Shown here: one piece after another, positions 6,137 to 13,046 of the stretch
Layout: each line of letters opens with the position of its first letter
Position numbering within the stretch: the first letter of the stretch is position 1
Origin: JBBECF01 sp040881945
Lineage (GTDB): Bacteria > Pseudomonadota > Alphaproteobacteria > Dongiales > Dongiaceae
DNA: 20,021 bases
Direction of reading: 5' to 3'
Assembly (NCBI GenBank): GCA_040881945.1
Contig: JBBECF010000132.1
Location: 1-20,021, forward strand
Notes under the pieces: model-generated
What the model was told of the DNA's origin: nothing
Databases searched by the model: none
Seen by the model: only the letters and a program-made list of their open reading frames with translations
Position numbers and translations under genes: made by a program

Positions 6137-7712
6137 CGCTCGGCTCCAGCGCCCGCTGCGCGGCGGCCGGCGGCGCGGCCGCCGCGGCCAGGCGCCCGGC
6201 ATCGCGCAGGCGCGCGGCGAAGGCCGCCAGCTCGCGGTCGAGCCGCCCGCGGTCGAGCGGCGTCGCCCACAGGGCGGCGATGCGCTCGCGCGGCACGCGC
6301 GCCCGCAGGCGTGGGTCGCGGGCGCCGGCCAGGCGGTCCTGCATCCAGCGCACGCCGAGGCGGTGGTAGCATTGCTCCTCGGCGCAGCCGCCGAGGAAGA
6401 CGCCGTCGGCGAGGCGCCGGCTGAGCACGTAGTCGATGAAGGACGGCGGCAGCATGGCGAGGCAGGGCAACTCGATCGCCGCCACCCCCGGCCGGCCCGC
6501 GGCCTGCGCCGCGACGCCGTGGCCGCAGCCGAACAGCAGGATGCGGCCGTCGCCCGAGAGGCCCGCCGCCGCGGCTTCGACCCGGTCGCGCAGCACCCGC
6601 AGGGGCAAGTGCGGCAGGTCGATGCCGGGGACGAGGGCGGTGGCGCGGCGGAACGGCGTCGACGTCGGGCAGGCGCCGGCGCAGATGCCGCAGCTCACGC
6701 ACAAGGCCGGGTCGACCACCGCCTCGTGGGTGAACGGCTTGCCGTCCGAGCGCGGCTGCATGGTGACCGCGGCGAACGGGCAGTCGTCGACGCAGCGCAT
6801 GCAGCCGTTGCAGTTGTCGAGATCGACCGCGGCGGCCGGCGGCCGGCGCATCGGCGGCATCCAGGGCAGTGCCGAGAGCATGAAGGTCAGCACCCCGGCC
6901 ACGCCCCACACGGTGCCGCTCGACCAGACGTCGAGCAGCGGGTAGAGGCCGAGATAGAACCAGTCGAGGTCGACGACGGCGGCGACCGTGGTCAGGTCCG
7001 CCGGCCCGCCCTGGCTGGTCGCCGGCTTGACGATCGAGAGAACGAGCAGCATGGCGAAGCTGCCGGCCGCCAATCCCCGCGCCGGGTTGATGCGCGGCCG
7101 GCTCAACCGCTGCAGATGGATGAACAGGACGAGCAGCAGCAGCAGCGGGACCGCGATGTGGATGAAGATGAGCAACGAGAAGAAACGGTCGTCCAGGGAC
7201 TGCGGCGACAGGAAGTTGCGCGCGATCGGCTCGCCGAAGATCGGCAGGGCGTCGAACCATTCCGTGGTCGCGATCGCGATGTACTGGGCGAGCTTGTCCC
7301 AGACCAGCCAATAGCCGGTGACGCCGGACGCGAACACCATCCACAGGATCGGCACGCCGGTCACCCAGATGAACCAGCGGGCGCCGCGATAGCGGTCGAG
7401 CGAGAACTCGCGCACCAGATGGACCAGCATGAACAGGACCATCGCGTCCGAGGCATAGCGGTGCAGGCTGCGCATGACCCCGGCCAGGTACCACTGGTCG
7501 TGGGTCATGTAGTCGAGCGAGTCGTAGGCCTCGGTCGTGCCGGTGTCGAAGAAGATGAAGACATAGATGCCGCTAACCGCGACGATCCAGTAGCAGAAGA
7601 AGCCGAGCGGGCCGAGATGGTAGATCGGGTTCCAGGCGGGCGGGAACACGGCGCCGAGCCCGCGCTCGAGCCGCAAGAAGCCCCCCCGCAAGACCTTCCG
7701 GAGCCGGTCCAT
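6129..7712 (-). CDS. Cytochrome b / bis-[4Fe-4S] ferredoxin / MvhD-like fusion protein
   Basis: A 527-residue three-part redox protein. Residues 1-290 form a cytochrome b/b6-like membrane domain with four heme histidines in two pairs 14 residues apart (His84/His98, His185/His199). A following loop LDWFYLGLYPLLD (about 249-261) resembles the PEWY region of subunit IV. Residues 296-350 carry two ferredoxin motifs, Cys301/304/307/311 and Cys338/341/344/348, each followed by Pro. Residues 390-460 look like the MvhD/FrhD-type hydrogenase iron-sulfur domain, with cysteines 396, 417, 443 and 448. It could pass electrons between the quinone pool and a soluble or membrane acceptor. It starts after AGGGG and overlaps the next gene. 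Domains are clear; direction of electron flow is unknown. Confidence 0.9.
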   Translation of the reverse strand: MDRLRKVLRGGFLRLERGLGAVFPPAWNPIYHLGPLGFFCYWIVAVSGIYVFIFFDTGTTEAYDSLDYMTHDQWYLAGVMRSLHRYASDAMVLFMLVHLVREFSLDRYRGARWFIWVTGVPILWMVFASGVTGYWLVWDKLAQYIAIATTEWFDALPIFGEPIARNFLSPQSLDDRFFSLLIFIHIAVPLLLLLVLFIHLQRLSRPRINPARGLAAGSFAMLLVLSIVKPATSQGGPADLTTVAAVVDLDWFYLGLYPLLDVWSSGTVWGVAGVLTFMLSALPWMPPMRRPPAAAVDLDNCNGCMRCVDDCPFAAVTMQPRSDGKPFTHEAVVDPALCVSCGICAGACPTSTPFRRATALVPGIDLPHLPLRVLRDRVEAAAAGLSGDGRILLFGCGHGVAAQAAGRPGVAAIELPCLAMLPPSFIDYVLSRRLADGVFLGGCAEEQCYHRLGVRWMQDRLAGARDPRLRARVPRERIAALWATPLDRGRLDRELAAFAARLRDAGRLAAAAAPPAAAQRALEPSDG

Positions 7713-7742
7713 CGACGCCCCTGGCTTGTTGTCAGCGACGGC

Positions 7743-7763
7743 GGGCGGGCGCGACGCCCGCCC
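7743..7763. terminator. Hairpin between the SCO and cytochrome b fusion genes
   Basis: GGGCGGGCG and CGCCCGCCC are perfect 9-bp arms around a 3-nt CGA loop. It lies in the 63-bp gap between the SCO stop (7776) and the start of the fusion gene (7712). With no U-tract following on the minus strand, it may attenuate read-through or stabilise mRNA ends rather than terminate fully. Confidence 0.45.
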
Positions 7764-7775
7764 GGGCGCGGCGCC

Positions 7776-8594
7776 TCATGTGCTCGGCCTCGGCCGCCGC
7801 GTCCGCAGCCAGGCGCGCAGGAGGATGAAACCGACCGCGGAGAGGCTGCCGAGTCCGACGATCATACCGATGAAGATGGAATAGTCGAATCGATAGCGCT
7901 GGCTGGCCGGGTCGTAGAGCGTGCACAGCAGGCGGACCCGGTCGATCAGGCCGGACAGGTCGGCGAGCGGGGCGCGCCGGCCGAACACCAGCTGCTTGAG
8001 CGGCTCGACCACGGCCGGCGGATCGAAGTCGGCGCCGTAGATCTGGCGGTAGACCAGGCCCTCGGCGTCGATGACCGTGGTCTGGGCGAGGTGGTCGAAG
8101 CCCTTGGGCGAGGGAACGTAGACGAAGCCGAGGTCGGCCGCGAGTCGGTCGATCGTGTCGTGGTCGGCGCTGAGGAACTCCCAGCCGGGCAGGTCGATGC
8201 CCTGGGCGCGGGCATAGGCGCGCAGCCGTTCCGGCGTGTCGGCCGCGCTATCGAAGCCGACGGTCACGACCGCGAAACTGTCGGGCCCCAGCGCCTCGCG
8301 CCCGACCGTGACGCTGCGGTACAGCGTCTGCAGGATCAGCGGGCAGGTCTCGGTGCAGCCGGTATAGATGAGGCTGACGACGAGCGGCCGGCCGCGATAG
8401 TCGGACAGCCGCACCGGGTCGCGCCGGCGGTCGAGAAACGCATGGTCGCCGACGATCCGGCCGATCGCGGCCTGGCTGCGCGCGAGCGCGGCGGCTTCGT
8501 CCAACGTCGCGCGCCCGTCCCCGGCCCCATGGGCGACGGCATCGCCCGCGGCAAGGACGGCCAGCGCCACGGCAAGCACCGGAAAGCGGGCCAC
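7776..8594 (-). CDS. SCO1/SenC family copper chaperone
   Basis: A 272-residue periplasmic thioredoxin-fold protein that delivers copper to the CuA site of subunit II or keeps its cysteines reduced. A signal-like N-terminus precedes the domain. The copper ligands are present: Cys80 and Cys84 in YTGCTETCP, and His168 in GFDHLAQT. Unusually for SCO proteins, which tend to have one N-terminal anchor, there is a C-terminal membrane helix (about 236-262) after a region containing another cysteine (LLCTLYDP). The start is GTG at 8594, 12 bp after the heme O synthase stop. A dedicated SCO beside a CuA subunit is consistent with the norSY-senC type of cluster described in nitrifiers. Confidence 0.9.
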   Translation of the reverse strand: MARFPVLAVALAVLAAGDAVAHGAGDGRATLDEAAALARSQAAIGRIVGDHAFLDRRRDPVRLSDYRGRPLVVSLIYTGCTETCPLILQTLYRSVTVGREALGPDSFAVVTVGFDSAADTPERLRAYARAQGIDLPGWEFLSADHDTIDRLAADLGFVYVPSPKGFDHLAQTTVIDAEGLVYRQIYGADFDPPAVVEPLKQLVFGRRAPLADLSGLIDRVRLLCTLYDPASQRYRFDYSIFIGMIVGLGSLSAVGFILLRAWLRTRRPRPST

Positions 8595-8606
8595 CGCGAG
8601 GCGCCC

Positions 8607-9473
8607 TTACCCGAGCAGGACCGAATCCGCGATGGCGGCGGCGAGCAGCAGGCCGAGCTGCGCCAGCGAGGCGCGGAAGTTGGCCATCGCCGCTTCCGGG
8701 CCGGGATCGCGGACGAGGCACAGGCTGCGATAGACGAACCAGCCGCCGCCGGCGACCGCGCCGGTCAGGTAGATCCAACCGAGACCGAAGGCAGCCGGCA
8801 GCAGCGACACCAGCACCAGCGCGACGGCGTGAACGAGGATCGCGCGGGCGGCCGCGGCGTCGCCCACCACCACCGGCAGCATCGGCACGCCGGCCGCGGC
8901 GTATTCGCCGTGCAGCGCCGTCGCCAGGCTCCAGAAATGCGGCGGCGTCCACAGGAACAGCACGACCGCCAGGATCACCGGCGCCGGCGCCAGGCCCGGA
9001 TCGACGGCCGAGGCGCCGGCCAGCACGGCGAAGCTGCCGGCCAGCCCGCCGACGACGATGTTGAGCCAGCTCCGCCGCTTCAGCCAGACCGTGTAGACGA
9101 CGCCATAGACGAAGGCGCCGAGGAACACGTGCAGCGCCACCAGGGCGTTGAGCGCGAACCCGGCCGCCGCCACCGAGGCCAGCAGGATCAGCCCGATCGC
9201 CGCCAGCCAGGCGGCGCCGGGCCGGAAGGCGCCGGTGACGAAGGGGCGGTTCCGCGTCCGCGCCATGCGCGCGTCGAGGTCGCGTTCGGCGTATTGGTTG
9301 AAGGCGCCGGCGCTGGCCGAGGAGAGCAGCACGGCGAGCCCCAGCACGGCCACCTTCCACGCCGGCAGCGCCGGCCCCGGCGTCACCGCCAGCCCGGCCA
9401 GCGCGCTCAACGTGATCGCCGCGCCGATACGCAGCTTGAACACGGAGTTGAGGCGCGCGACGGCGGTTCGCAT
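8607..9473 (-). CDS. ctaB: Protoheme IX farnesyltransferase (heme O synthase), UbiA family
   Basis: A 288-residue polytopic prenyltransferase with about eight or nine membrane helices. The first substrate-binding motif is NQYAERDLDARMARTRNRP (residues 59-77), which matches the heme O synthase form (N..D.DA.M.RTRNRP) better than other UbiA enzymes. The second conserved loop is YTVWLKRRSWLNI, and TPPHFWSLA is a further CtaB hallmark. It converts heme B plus farnesyl diphosphate to heme O. Its place between subunit I and SCO genes suggests that the adjacent heme-copper enzyme uses heme O or heme A; no heme A synthase gene is in the window. The start at 9473 follows GAGGG. It may be a second, dedicated copy, which cannot be checked here. 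Confidence 0.9.
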   Translation of the reverse strand: MRTAVARLNSVFKLRIGAAITLSALAGLAVTPGPALPAWKVAVLGLAVLLSSASAGAFNQYAERDLDARMARTRNRPFVTGAFRPGAAWLAAIGLILLASVAAAGFALNALVALHVFLGAFVYGVVYTVWLKRRSWLNIVVGGLAGSFAVLAGASAVDPGLAPAPVILAVVLFLWTPPHFWSLATALHGEYAAAGVPMLPVVVGDAAAARAILVHAVALVLVSLLPAAFGLGWIYLTGAVAGGGWFVYRSLCLVRDPGPEAAMANFRASLAQLGLLLAAAIADSVLLG

Positions 9474-9507
9474 CGATCCCTCGCCCTTCGACCGGCCGGC
9501 CGCCGCC

Positions 9508-11199
9508 TCAGCTCAGCGGCCAGACCTCCGACAGGAACTTCCAGTTGATGAAGTAGTACAGCACGAAGGCGATCAGGAAGACGCTGACCAGGGCGATCGT
9601 GCCGGGGAGCTTCAGCGTGCCCTCGCTGCCGTAGCCGGCGACCGCGGCGCCGCCGGCGACGACCGGATGGGCGCGCACCATGGCCTCGTCGCGGCGCTTG
9701 CCGAACAGGATCGACCCGACCACGACGACCACATAGGCGAGCCCGCCAACGGCCGCCAGCAGGGCGAAGATCCCGTTCAGCCCCAGCATCAAAAAGGCGG
9801 TTGCAGGGTAGTCGAAGCTCATCGGCGCCTCGGAGAAGGTGATGTCCCAGTGGCGGCGCGACACGCCGAGCGTCCCCGCCCCCATCATGAACAGCGAGAT
9901 GCCGCCGACGCCGATGGCGAACAGATAGGGCTGCCACCGCGCCAGGGCGGGCCACAGGATCTCGCGCCGGAAGATCAGCGGGACCACGAGGTAGGTGACG
10001 GCCATGAAGGCGAGCGTCGTGCCGGCGACGACCGTGCCGTGGAAGTGGCCCGGCACGTAGAGGGTGTTGTGCATGAGCAGGTTGATCTGCTCGGTGCCCA
10101 GGACCACGCCGGAGATGCCGCCCAGAACCCCGAACATGACCACCGACATCGCCATGCCGGAGAACGCCGGGTTGCCCCAGGGCGCCTTGCGCAACCATTC
10201 GAACGCGCCGCGGGTGAAGCCGCGGCGGCGCTGCGCCGCCTCGATCGCGCCGGGCACGCTCATGCCGTGGATCAGGCTGCCCAGCACCGCGAGATACATG
10301 GCGTAGCTGGTGTTGAACACCTTCCAGGACGAGCTGATGGCCGGATCGGCCAGCAGGTGATGGGCCGAGGCGAGCTGCAGGAAGAGGATATAGAGCAGGA
10401 ACGCGGTCCGGCTGACCTTCTCCGAGAGCGGCTTGGCCCCGAGCACGAGGGCCGCGATGGCGTACCACACGGAGACATGGACCGAGACATTGATCTGCTG
10501 CGAGCCGTGCCCGAGGCCCCACCACACCAGCCTATAGGTCAGCGAGTCGATGTTGCCGATCACGCCGATCGACCACAGGAACGTGGGGATGAGGATGATC
10601 GCGCCCGAGGCGATCGAGAACACGGCGATGATCGCCGCCGTGACGGCGCCGAAGGTGACGAGCGGAACCGAGCCCTCGTAGGTGCGTTCCTCGCGCGCGA
10701 TCACCAGCGTGCCGAAGAAGATGAAACAGGCGAGCAGCGCCCCGACCGCGAACAGGATGAGGCCGAGATAGAAGTGCGGCGCCGCCTTCATCGGCACGTA
10801 AGAGGTGAACATCACGCTCGATTCGCCTTGCAGCACGGCGACGTTGGCCATGACCGCCCCGACCACCATGAGCACAAAGGCGAACCAGGCGACGCGCGGC
10901 ATCGCGAGACGCACGTTCAAGAGAATGGCCGAGGCGAAGTAGAGGATCGCCACTTCGAAGAAGATGATCCAGAACAGCAGCACGTCGGCGCCGTGGGCGG
11001 TGAGCGCCAGGTAGAACCATTCGGCCGGCAGCAGATGCACCGCCGGCCAGCGGGTCAGCGCCACCAGCAGCCCAAAGAAGCCGCCGACGGCGAGGAAGAC
11101 GACCGCGACCACGGCATTGGCCTTGATCAGGGCCTCCGCCTGCGAATGGATCTTGAGCCCGGTGTCGGGGCAGGTCCGGAACGAGCCGATCGCCGCCAT
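9508..11199 (-). CDS. Heme-copper oxidoreductase subunit I lacking the active-site tyrosine (probable NO reductase type)
   Basis: A 563-residue protein with about 13-14 membrane helices. Low-spin heme ligands are His69 (TAHG) and His387; the high-spin heme ligand is His385 (PGHFHGT); CuB ligands are His231 (GLGHGSQQ), His280 and His281 (SAHHLL). The HPEVY motif of A/B-family oxidases is replaced by HGSQQ, so the cross-linked Tyr is Gln235. The C-family Tyr, six residues before the helix VII His pair, is Leu274. Absence of both is characteristic of NO-reducing members (CuA-type NORs such as sNOR/NorS, bNOR and eNOR). It starts 12 bp after subunit II behind a strong AGGAGG. Superfamily is certain; NO as substrate is a well-motivated inference. 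Confidence 0.93.
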   Translation of the reverse strand: MAAIGSFRTCPDTGLKIHSQAEALIKANAVVAVVFLAVGGFFGLLVALTRWPAVHLLPAEWFYLALTAHGADVLLFWIIFFEVAILYFASAILLNVRLAMPRVAWFAFVLMVVGAVMANVAVLQGESSVMFTSYVPMKAAPHFYLGLILFAVGALLACFIFFGTLVIAREERTYEGSVPLVTFGAVTAAIIAVFSIASGAIILIPTFLWSIGVIGNIDSLTYRLVWWGLGHGSQQINVSVHVSVWYAIAALVLGAKPLSEKVSRTAFLLYILFLQLASAHHLLADPAISSSWKVFNTSYAMYLAVLGSLIHGMSVPGAIEAAQRRRGFTRGAFEWLRKAPWGNPAFSGMAMSVVMFGVLGGISGVVLGTEQINLLMHNTLYVPGHFHGTVVAGTTLAFMAVTYLVVPLIFRREILWPALARWQPYLFAIGVGGISLFMMGAGTLGVSRRHWDITFSEAPMSFDYPATAFLMLGLNGIFALLAAVGGLAYVVVVVGSILFGKRRDEAMVRAHPVVAGGAAVAGYGSEGTLKLPGTIALVSVFLIAFVLYYFINWKFLSEVWPLS

Positions 11200-11211
11200 G
11201 GGGTCCCCCTC

Positions 11212-11751
11212 CTACTCGACCACGTGGATGCGGCCGATCATGGTGTGATGGCCGATCCCGCAGAACTCGTTGCAGACCACGCCGAACGTGCCCGATTTGT
11301 CGGGCGTGATCGTCAGCACCATCTCGTAGCCGGGATGCACCTGAAGGTTGATGTTCGTCGGCTGCAGCGAGAAGCCGTGCAGCCAGTCCAGGGACGACAG
11401 ATGCAGGCGGTAGCTCTTGTCCTTCTCCAGCTCGAGCACCGGCCACCATTCCCACAGCCGCGCGAGCATATAGATGTCGCTGCCGGCCGGCGGGTGCACC
11501 ACCGGCAGGCCGGTGTCGCCCTCCTCGCGCACCTGGTATTGCTCGACCATGGCTTCGACCTTGGCGGCATAGACGTCGGGCCTGACGCGGTAGGCCTCGT
11601 TGGACAGGTTCTGCTTGCCGTAGAGGTGCCAGTAGATCATGGAGAAGAACATGATCAGGCCCCACAGGAACGCGACGGCGACCCAGACGATCTCCATCCG
11701 GTCGAGCGGCTGTTTCCACCAGAGCCGATTTTCGGGCGAATGAACTGCCAT
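11212..11751 (-). CDS. Heme-copper reductase subunit II with intact CuA site
   Basis: A 179-residue subunit with one N-terminal membrane helix (about 20-42) and a C-terminal periplasmic cupredoxin domain. The CuA ligands are complete: His125 (DWLHGF), then Cys160, Glu162, Cys164, His168 and Met171 in the motif CNEFCGIGHHTM. It accepts electrons one at a time from a soluble cytochrome c, probably the product of the gene at 12596, and passes them to the low-spin heme of subunit I. The single N-terminal helix and small size resemble B-family (ba3-like) and NorY-type subunits, not the two-helix A-family form. GGGGAGG lies about 11 nt before the ATG. The gene is 18 bp after the 63-aa protein gene. 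Confidence 0.93.
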   Translation of the reverse strand: MAVHSPENRLWWKQPLDRMEIVWVAVAFLWGLIMFFSMIYWHLYGKQNLSNEAYRVRPDVYAAKVEAMVEQYQVREEGDTGLPVVHPPAGSDIYMLARLWEWWPVLELEKDKSYRLHLSSLDWLHGFSLQPTNINLQVHPGYEMVLTITPDKSGTFGVVCNEFCGIGHHTMIGRIHVVE

Positions 11752-11769
11752 GACTGCCGCGCCTCCCCG

Positions 11770-11961
11770 CTACCCGGCGACCGGGATCTGGACCAGCTCC
11801 ATGATCCCCCAGATGATGTAGAAGACCGCGGGAATCGTCACTCCGAGGAACAGCAGCAGGAAGGGGTTGTCGAGCACCCGCTGCATGACGGGAATGGGCT
11901 CGCCGCCGCCCCCGCCGGGCGCCGGCCGACCCGGCCCGGCTTGTCTTTCATCCGTGGCCAT
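11770..11961 (-). CDS. Small single-helix membrane protein, probable third subunit
   Basis: A 63-residue protein with a Gly/Pro-rich N-terminal tail and one hydrophobic helix (FLLLFLGVTIPAVFYIIWGI, about residues 34-53). It precedes subunit II by 18 bp on the same strand, with a GGGGAG site about 9 nt before the ATG. Some B-family heme-copper enzymes have a tiny single-helix subunit IIa that completes the fold of a short subunit II, and this gene is in the right place for one. I do not recognise a named family. It is probably the first gene of the main reductase transcript, since the gap upstream holds an FNR-type box. Size and position support it; function is inferred. Confidence 0.75.
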   Translation of the reverse strand: MATDERQAGPGRPAPGGGGGEPIPVMQRVLDNPFLLLFLGVTIPAVFYIIWGIMELVQIPVAG

Positions 11962-12058
11962 GTTCGCGTTCTCCCCGATCTCCCCCGGACCCCGGCGCAG
12001 CGCCGGACCCCGAGATTTTCCCCGCGACTCAGGAAAACCGGCATCGCCCGCGGCGTCT

Positions 12059-12072
12059 TTGATCTAGATCAA
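12059..12072. promoter_or_regulatory. FNR/Dnr/NnrR-type box upstream of the reductase operon
   Basis: TTGATCTAGATCAA is a perfect palindrome and matches the consensus TTGAT-N4-ATCAA exactly. Its centre is about 104 bp before the ATG of the 63-aa gene on the minus strand. Placed at -41.5, transcription would start near 12024. No good -10 hexamer is visible there, as is common for activator-dependent promoters. Anaerobic (FNR) or NO-responsive (NnrR/Dnr) control is the likely meaning; the regulator gene is not in the window. Confidence 0.7.
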
Positions 12073-12091
12073 GACCGAAGGCGGCCGCCCC

Positions 12092-12286
12092 TCACGGGCC
12101 GGTCAGCCGGCGGATGAGCGCGAAGCCGGCCAGCGCGAGCACGAGGAGAATGGCGAAGAACACCAGCGAGCGGTTCTCCAGGCGCCGCCCCAGCACCCGC
12201 TCGATGACATCGAGCAGACGGTCGGACAGGAAATACAGGGCAACCGCCACCAGGATGAAATAGAGGAAATCCAAGGCGGCTATCAT
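12092..12286 (-). CDS. Small two-helix membrane protein, unknown function
   Basis: A 64-residue frame with two hydrophobic helices (about 5-20 and 41-58) separated by a charged loop (DRLLDVIERVLGRRLENRS). The pattern of a tight hairpin in the membrane is coherent and unlikely to be a shadow. I know no family for it. There is no convincing ribosome binding site before the ATG at 12286, which lowers confidence. It lies between the two FNR-type boxes and on the same strand as the reductase operon, 131 bp upstream of the 63-aa gene, so it may be controlled by the box at 12447-12460. Confidence 0.5.
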   Translation of the reverse strand: MIAALDFLYFILVAVALYFLSDRLLDVIERVLGRRLENRSLVFFAILLVLALAGFALIRRLTGP

Positions 12287-12446
12287 CCAGGATCAGAGGT
12301 CGGCGATCACGCCGTACTTCGCCTTCGGGCGGCCGTCCCACAGGGCGCGCGCCTGCGCGGACGAAGGCGGCGACGGGGTGGGCGGCGCCGATCGGCGACG
12401 CGCGACGCCGCTGCGATACTAAACCGGCCGCCCGCGGAGGCAAGCG

Positions 12447-12460
12447 TTGATCTCGATCAA
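12447..12460. promoter_or_regulatory. FNR/Dnr/NnrR-type box in the divergent control region
   Basis: TTGATCTCGATCAA matches TTGAT-N4-ATCAA exactly. It lies about 143 bp before the cytochrome c start on the plus strand and 167 bp before the 64-aa gene on the minus strand, so it could act in either direction. On the plus strand a TATCCT at 12490-12495 could be the -10 box, putting the operator about 48 bp before the start of transcription. A role for the cytochrome c-nnrS side is favoured but unproven. Confidence 0.7.
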
Positions 12461-12595
12461 TGCGCTCGGGCGGTGGTAAGGGTTTCTTCTATCCTGTAGA
12501 GTGTATTCTGTAGGAGTGCCGCCGCACCGGGTCCGGCGCCGCGAGGTTGCGGGCCGCGGGCGGTTTTTGTCATGCCAGGTCTTTGGAGGAAAGCG

Positions 12596-12973
12596 ATGCG
12601 GAGATTGATCGGGTTGAGCGCCGGGCTGGGGCTCGTGCTGGCGCTGTCGGCCGGACCGGCATGGGCCGGCGACGCGGAGGCCGGCAAGAAGGTGTTCAAC
12701 AAATGCAAGGCCTGCCACGACCTCGCGGCCGGCAAGAACAAGATCGGCCCCAGCCTGAACGGGCTGTTCGGGCGCACCTCGGGCACGGTCGAGGGGTTCA
12801 AGTATTCGGACGCGATGAAGGGCGCCGCCATCGTCTGGGGCGAGGACACGCTCGACGCCTACCTCGCCGATCCCAAGGGCAATGTTCCGGGCAACAAGAT
12901 GGTGTTCCCCGGCCTGAAGAAGGAAGAGGACCGCGAGAACGTCATCGAGTACCTGGAGGAGGCGACCAAGTAG
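12596..12973 (+). CDS. Class I cytochrome c (c2/c550-like), periplasmic
   Basis: A 125-residue protein with a Sec signal peptide ending in GPAWA (residue 24). The heme motif is CKACH (Cys37, Cys40, His41), and the axial methionine is Met102 in GNKMVFPGL, giving the classic mitochondrial-like cytochrome c2 fold (KIGPSLNGLFGRTSGTVEGF). It is a soluble periplasmic electron carrier and the natural donor to the CuA site of the neighbouring subunit II. The ATG at 12596 is chosen over an in-frame ATG at 12572 because GGAGGA lies 6 nt before it and the signal peptide starts there. An FNR-type box lies upstream. A 9-bp hairpin follows the stop. Confidence 0.93.
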   Translation: MRRLIGLSAGLGLVLALSAGPAWAGDAEAGKKVFNKCKACHDLAAGKNKIGPSLNGLFGRTSGTVEGFKYSDAMKGAAIVWGEDTLDAYLADPKGNVPGNKMVFPGLKKEEDRENVIEYLEEATK

Positions 12974-12997
12974 CGGGACGCCGCTTCGCGTCCGGGC

Positions 12998-13022
12998 CGC
13001 GGCCGCCGGGCAAGCGGCCGCG
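12998..13022. terminator. Hairpin between the cytochrome c and nnrS genes
   Basis: CGCGGCCGC and GCGGCCGCG are perfect 9-bp arms with a 7-nt loop (CGGGCAA), lying 25 bp after the cytochrome c stop and 24 bp before the nnrS start. No U-tract follows, so it may be a partial terminator that lowers nnrS expression relative to the cytochrome, or an mRNA-stabilising structure. Confidence 0.5.
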
Positions 13023-13046
13023 CCGCGCCGATACCGTCATGCGTGA

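Noticed and set aside
6363..12117. Very long open frames on the plus strand opposite the reductase operon (to 1061 and 989 codons)
   Set aside because: They are mirror frames of GC-rich membrane protein genes, composed of Arg/Gly/His/Gln-rich low-complexity sequence without domains. The minus-strand genes carry all the recognisable motifs.
12287..12446. Minus-strand 40-codon frame ending ALWDGRPKAKYGVIADL
   Set aside because: It looks protein-like at its end but has an in-frame stop just upstream and no start codon.
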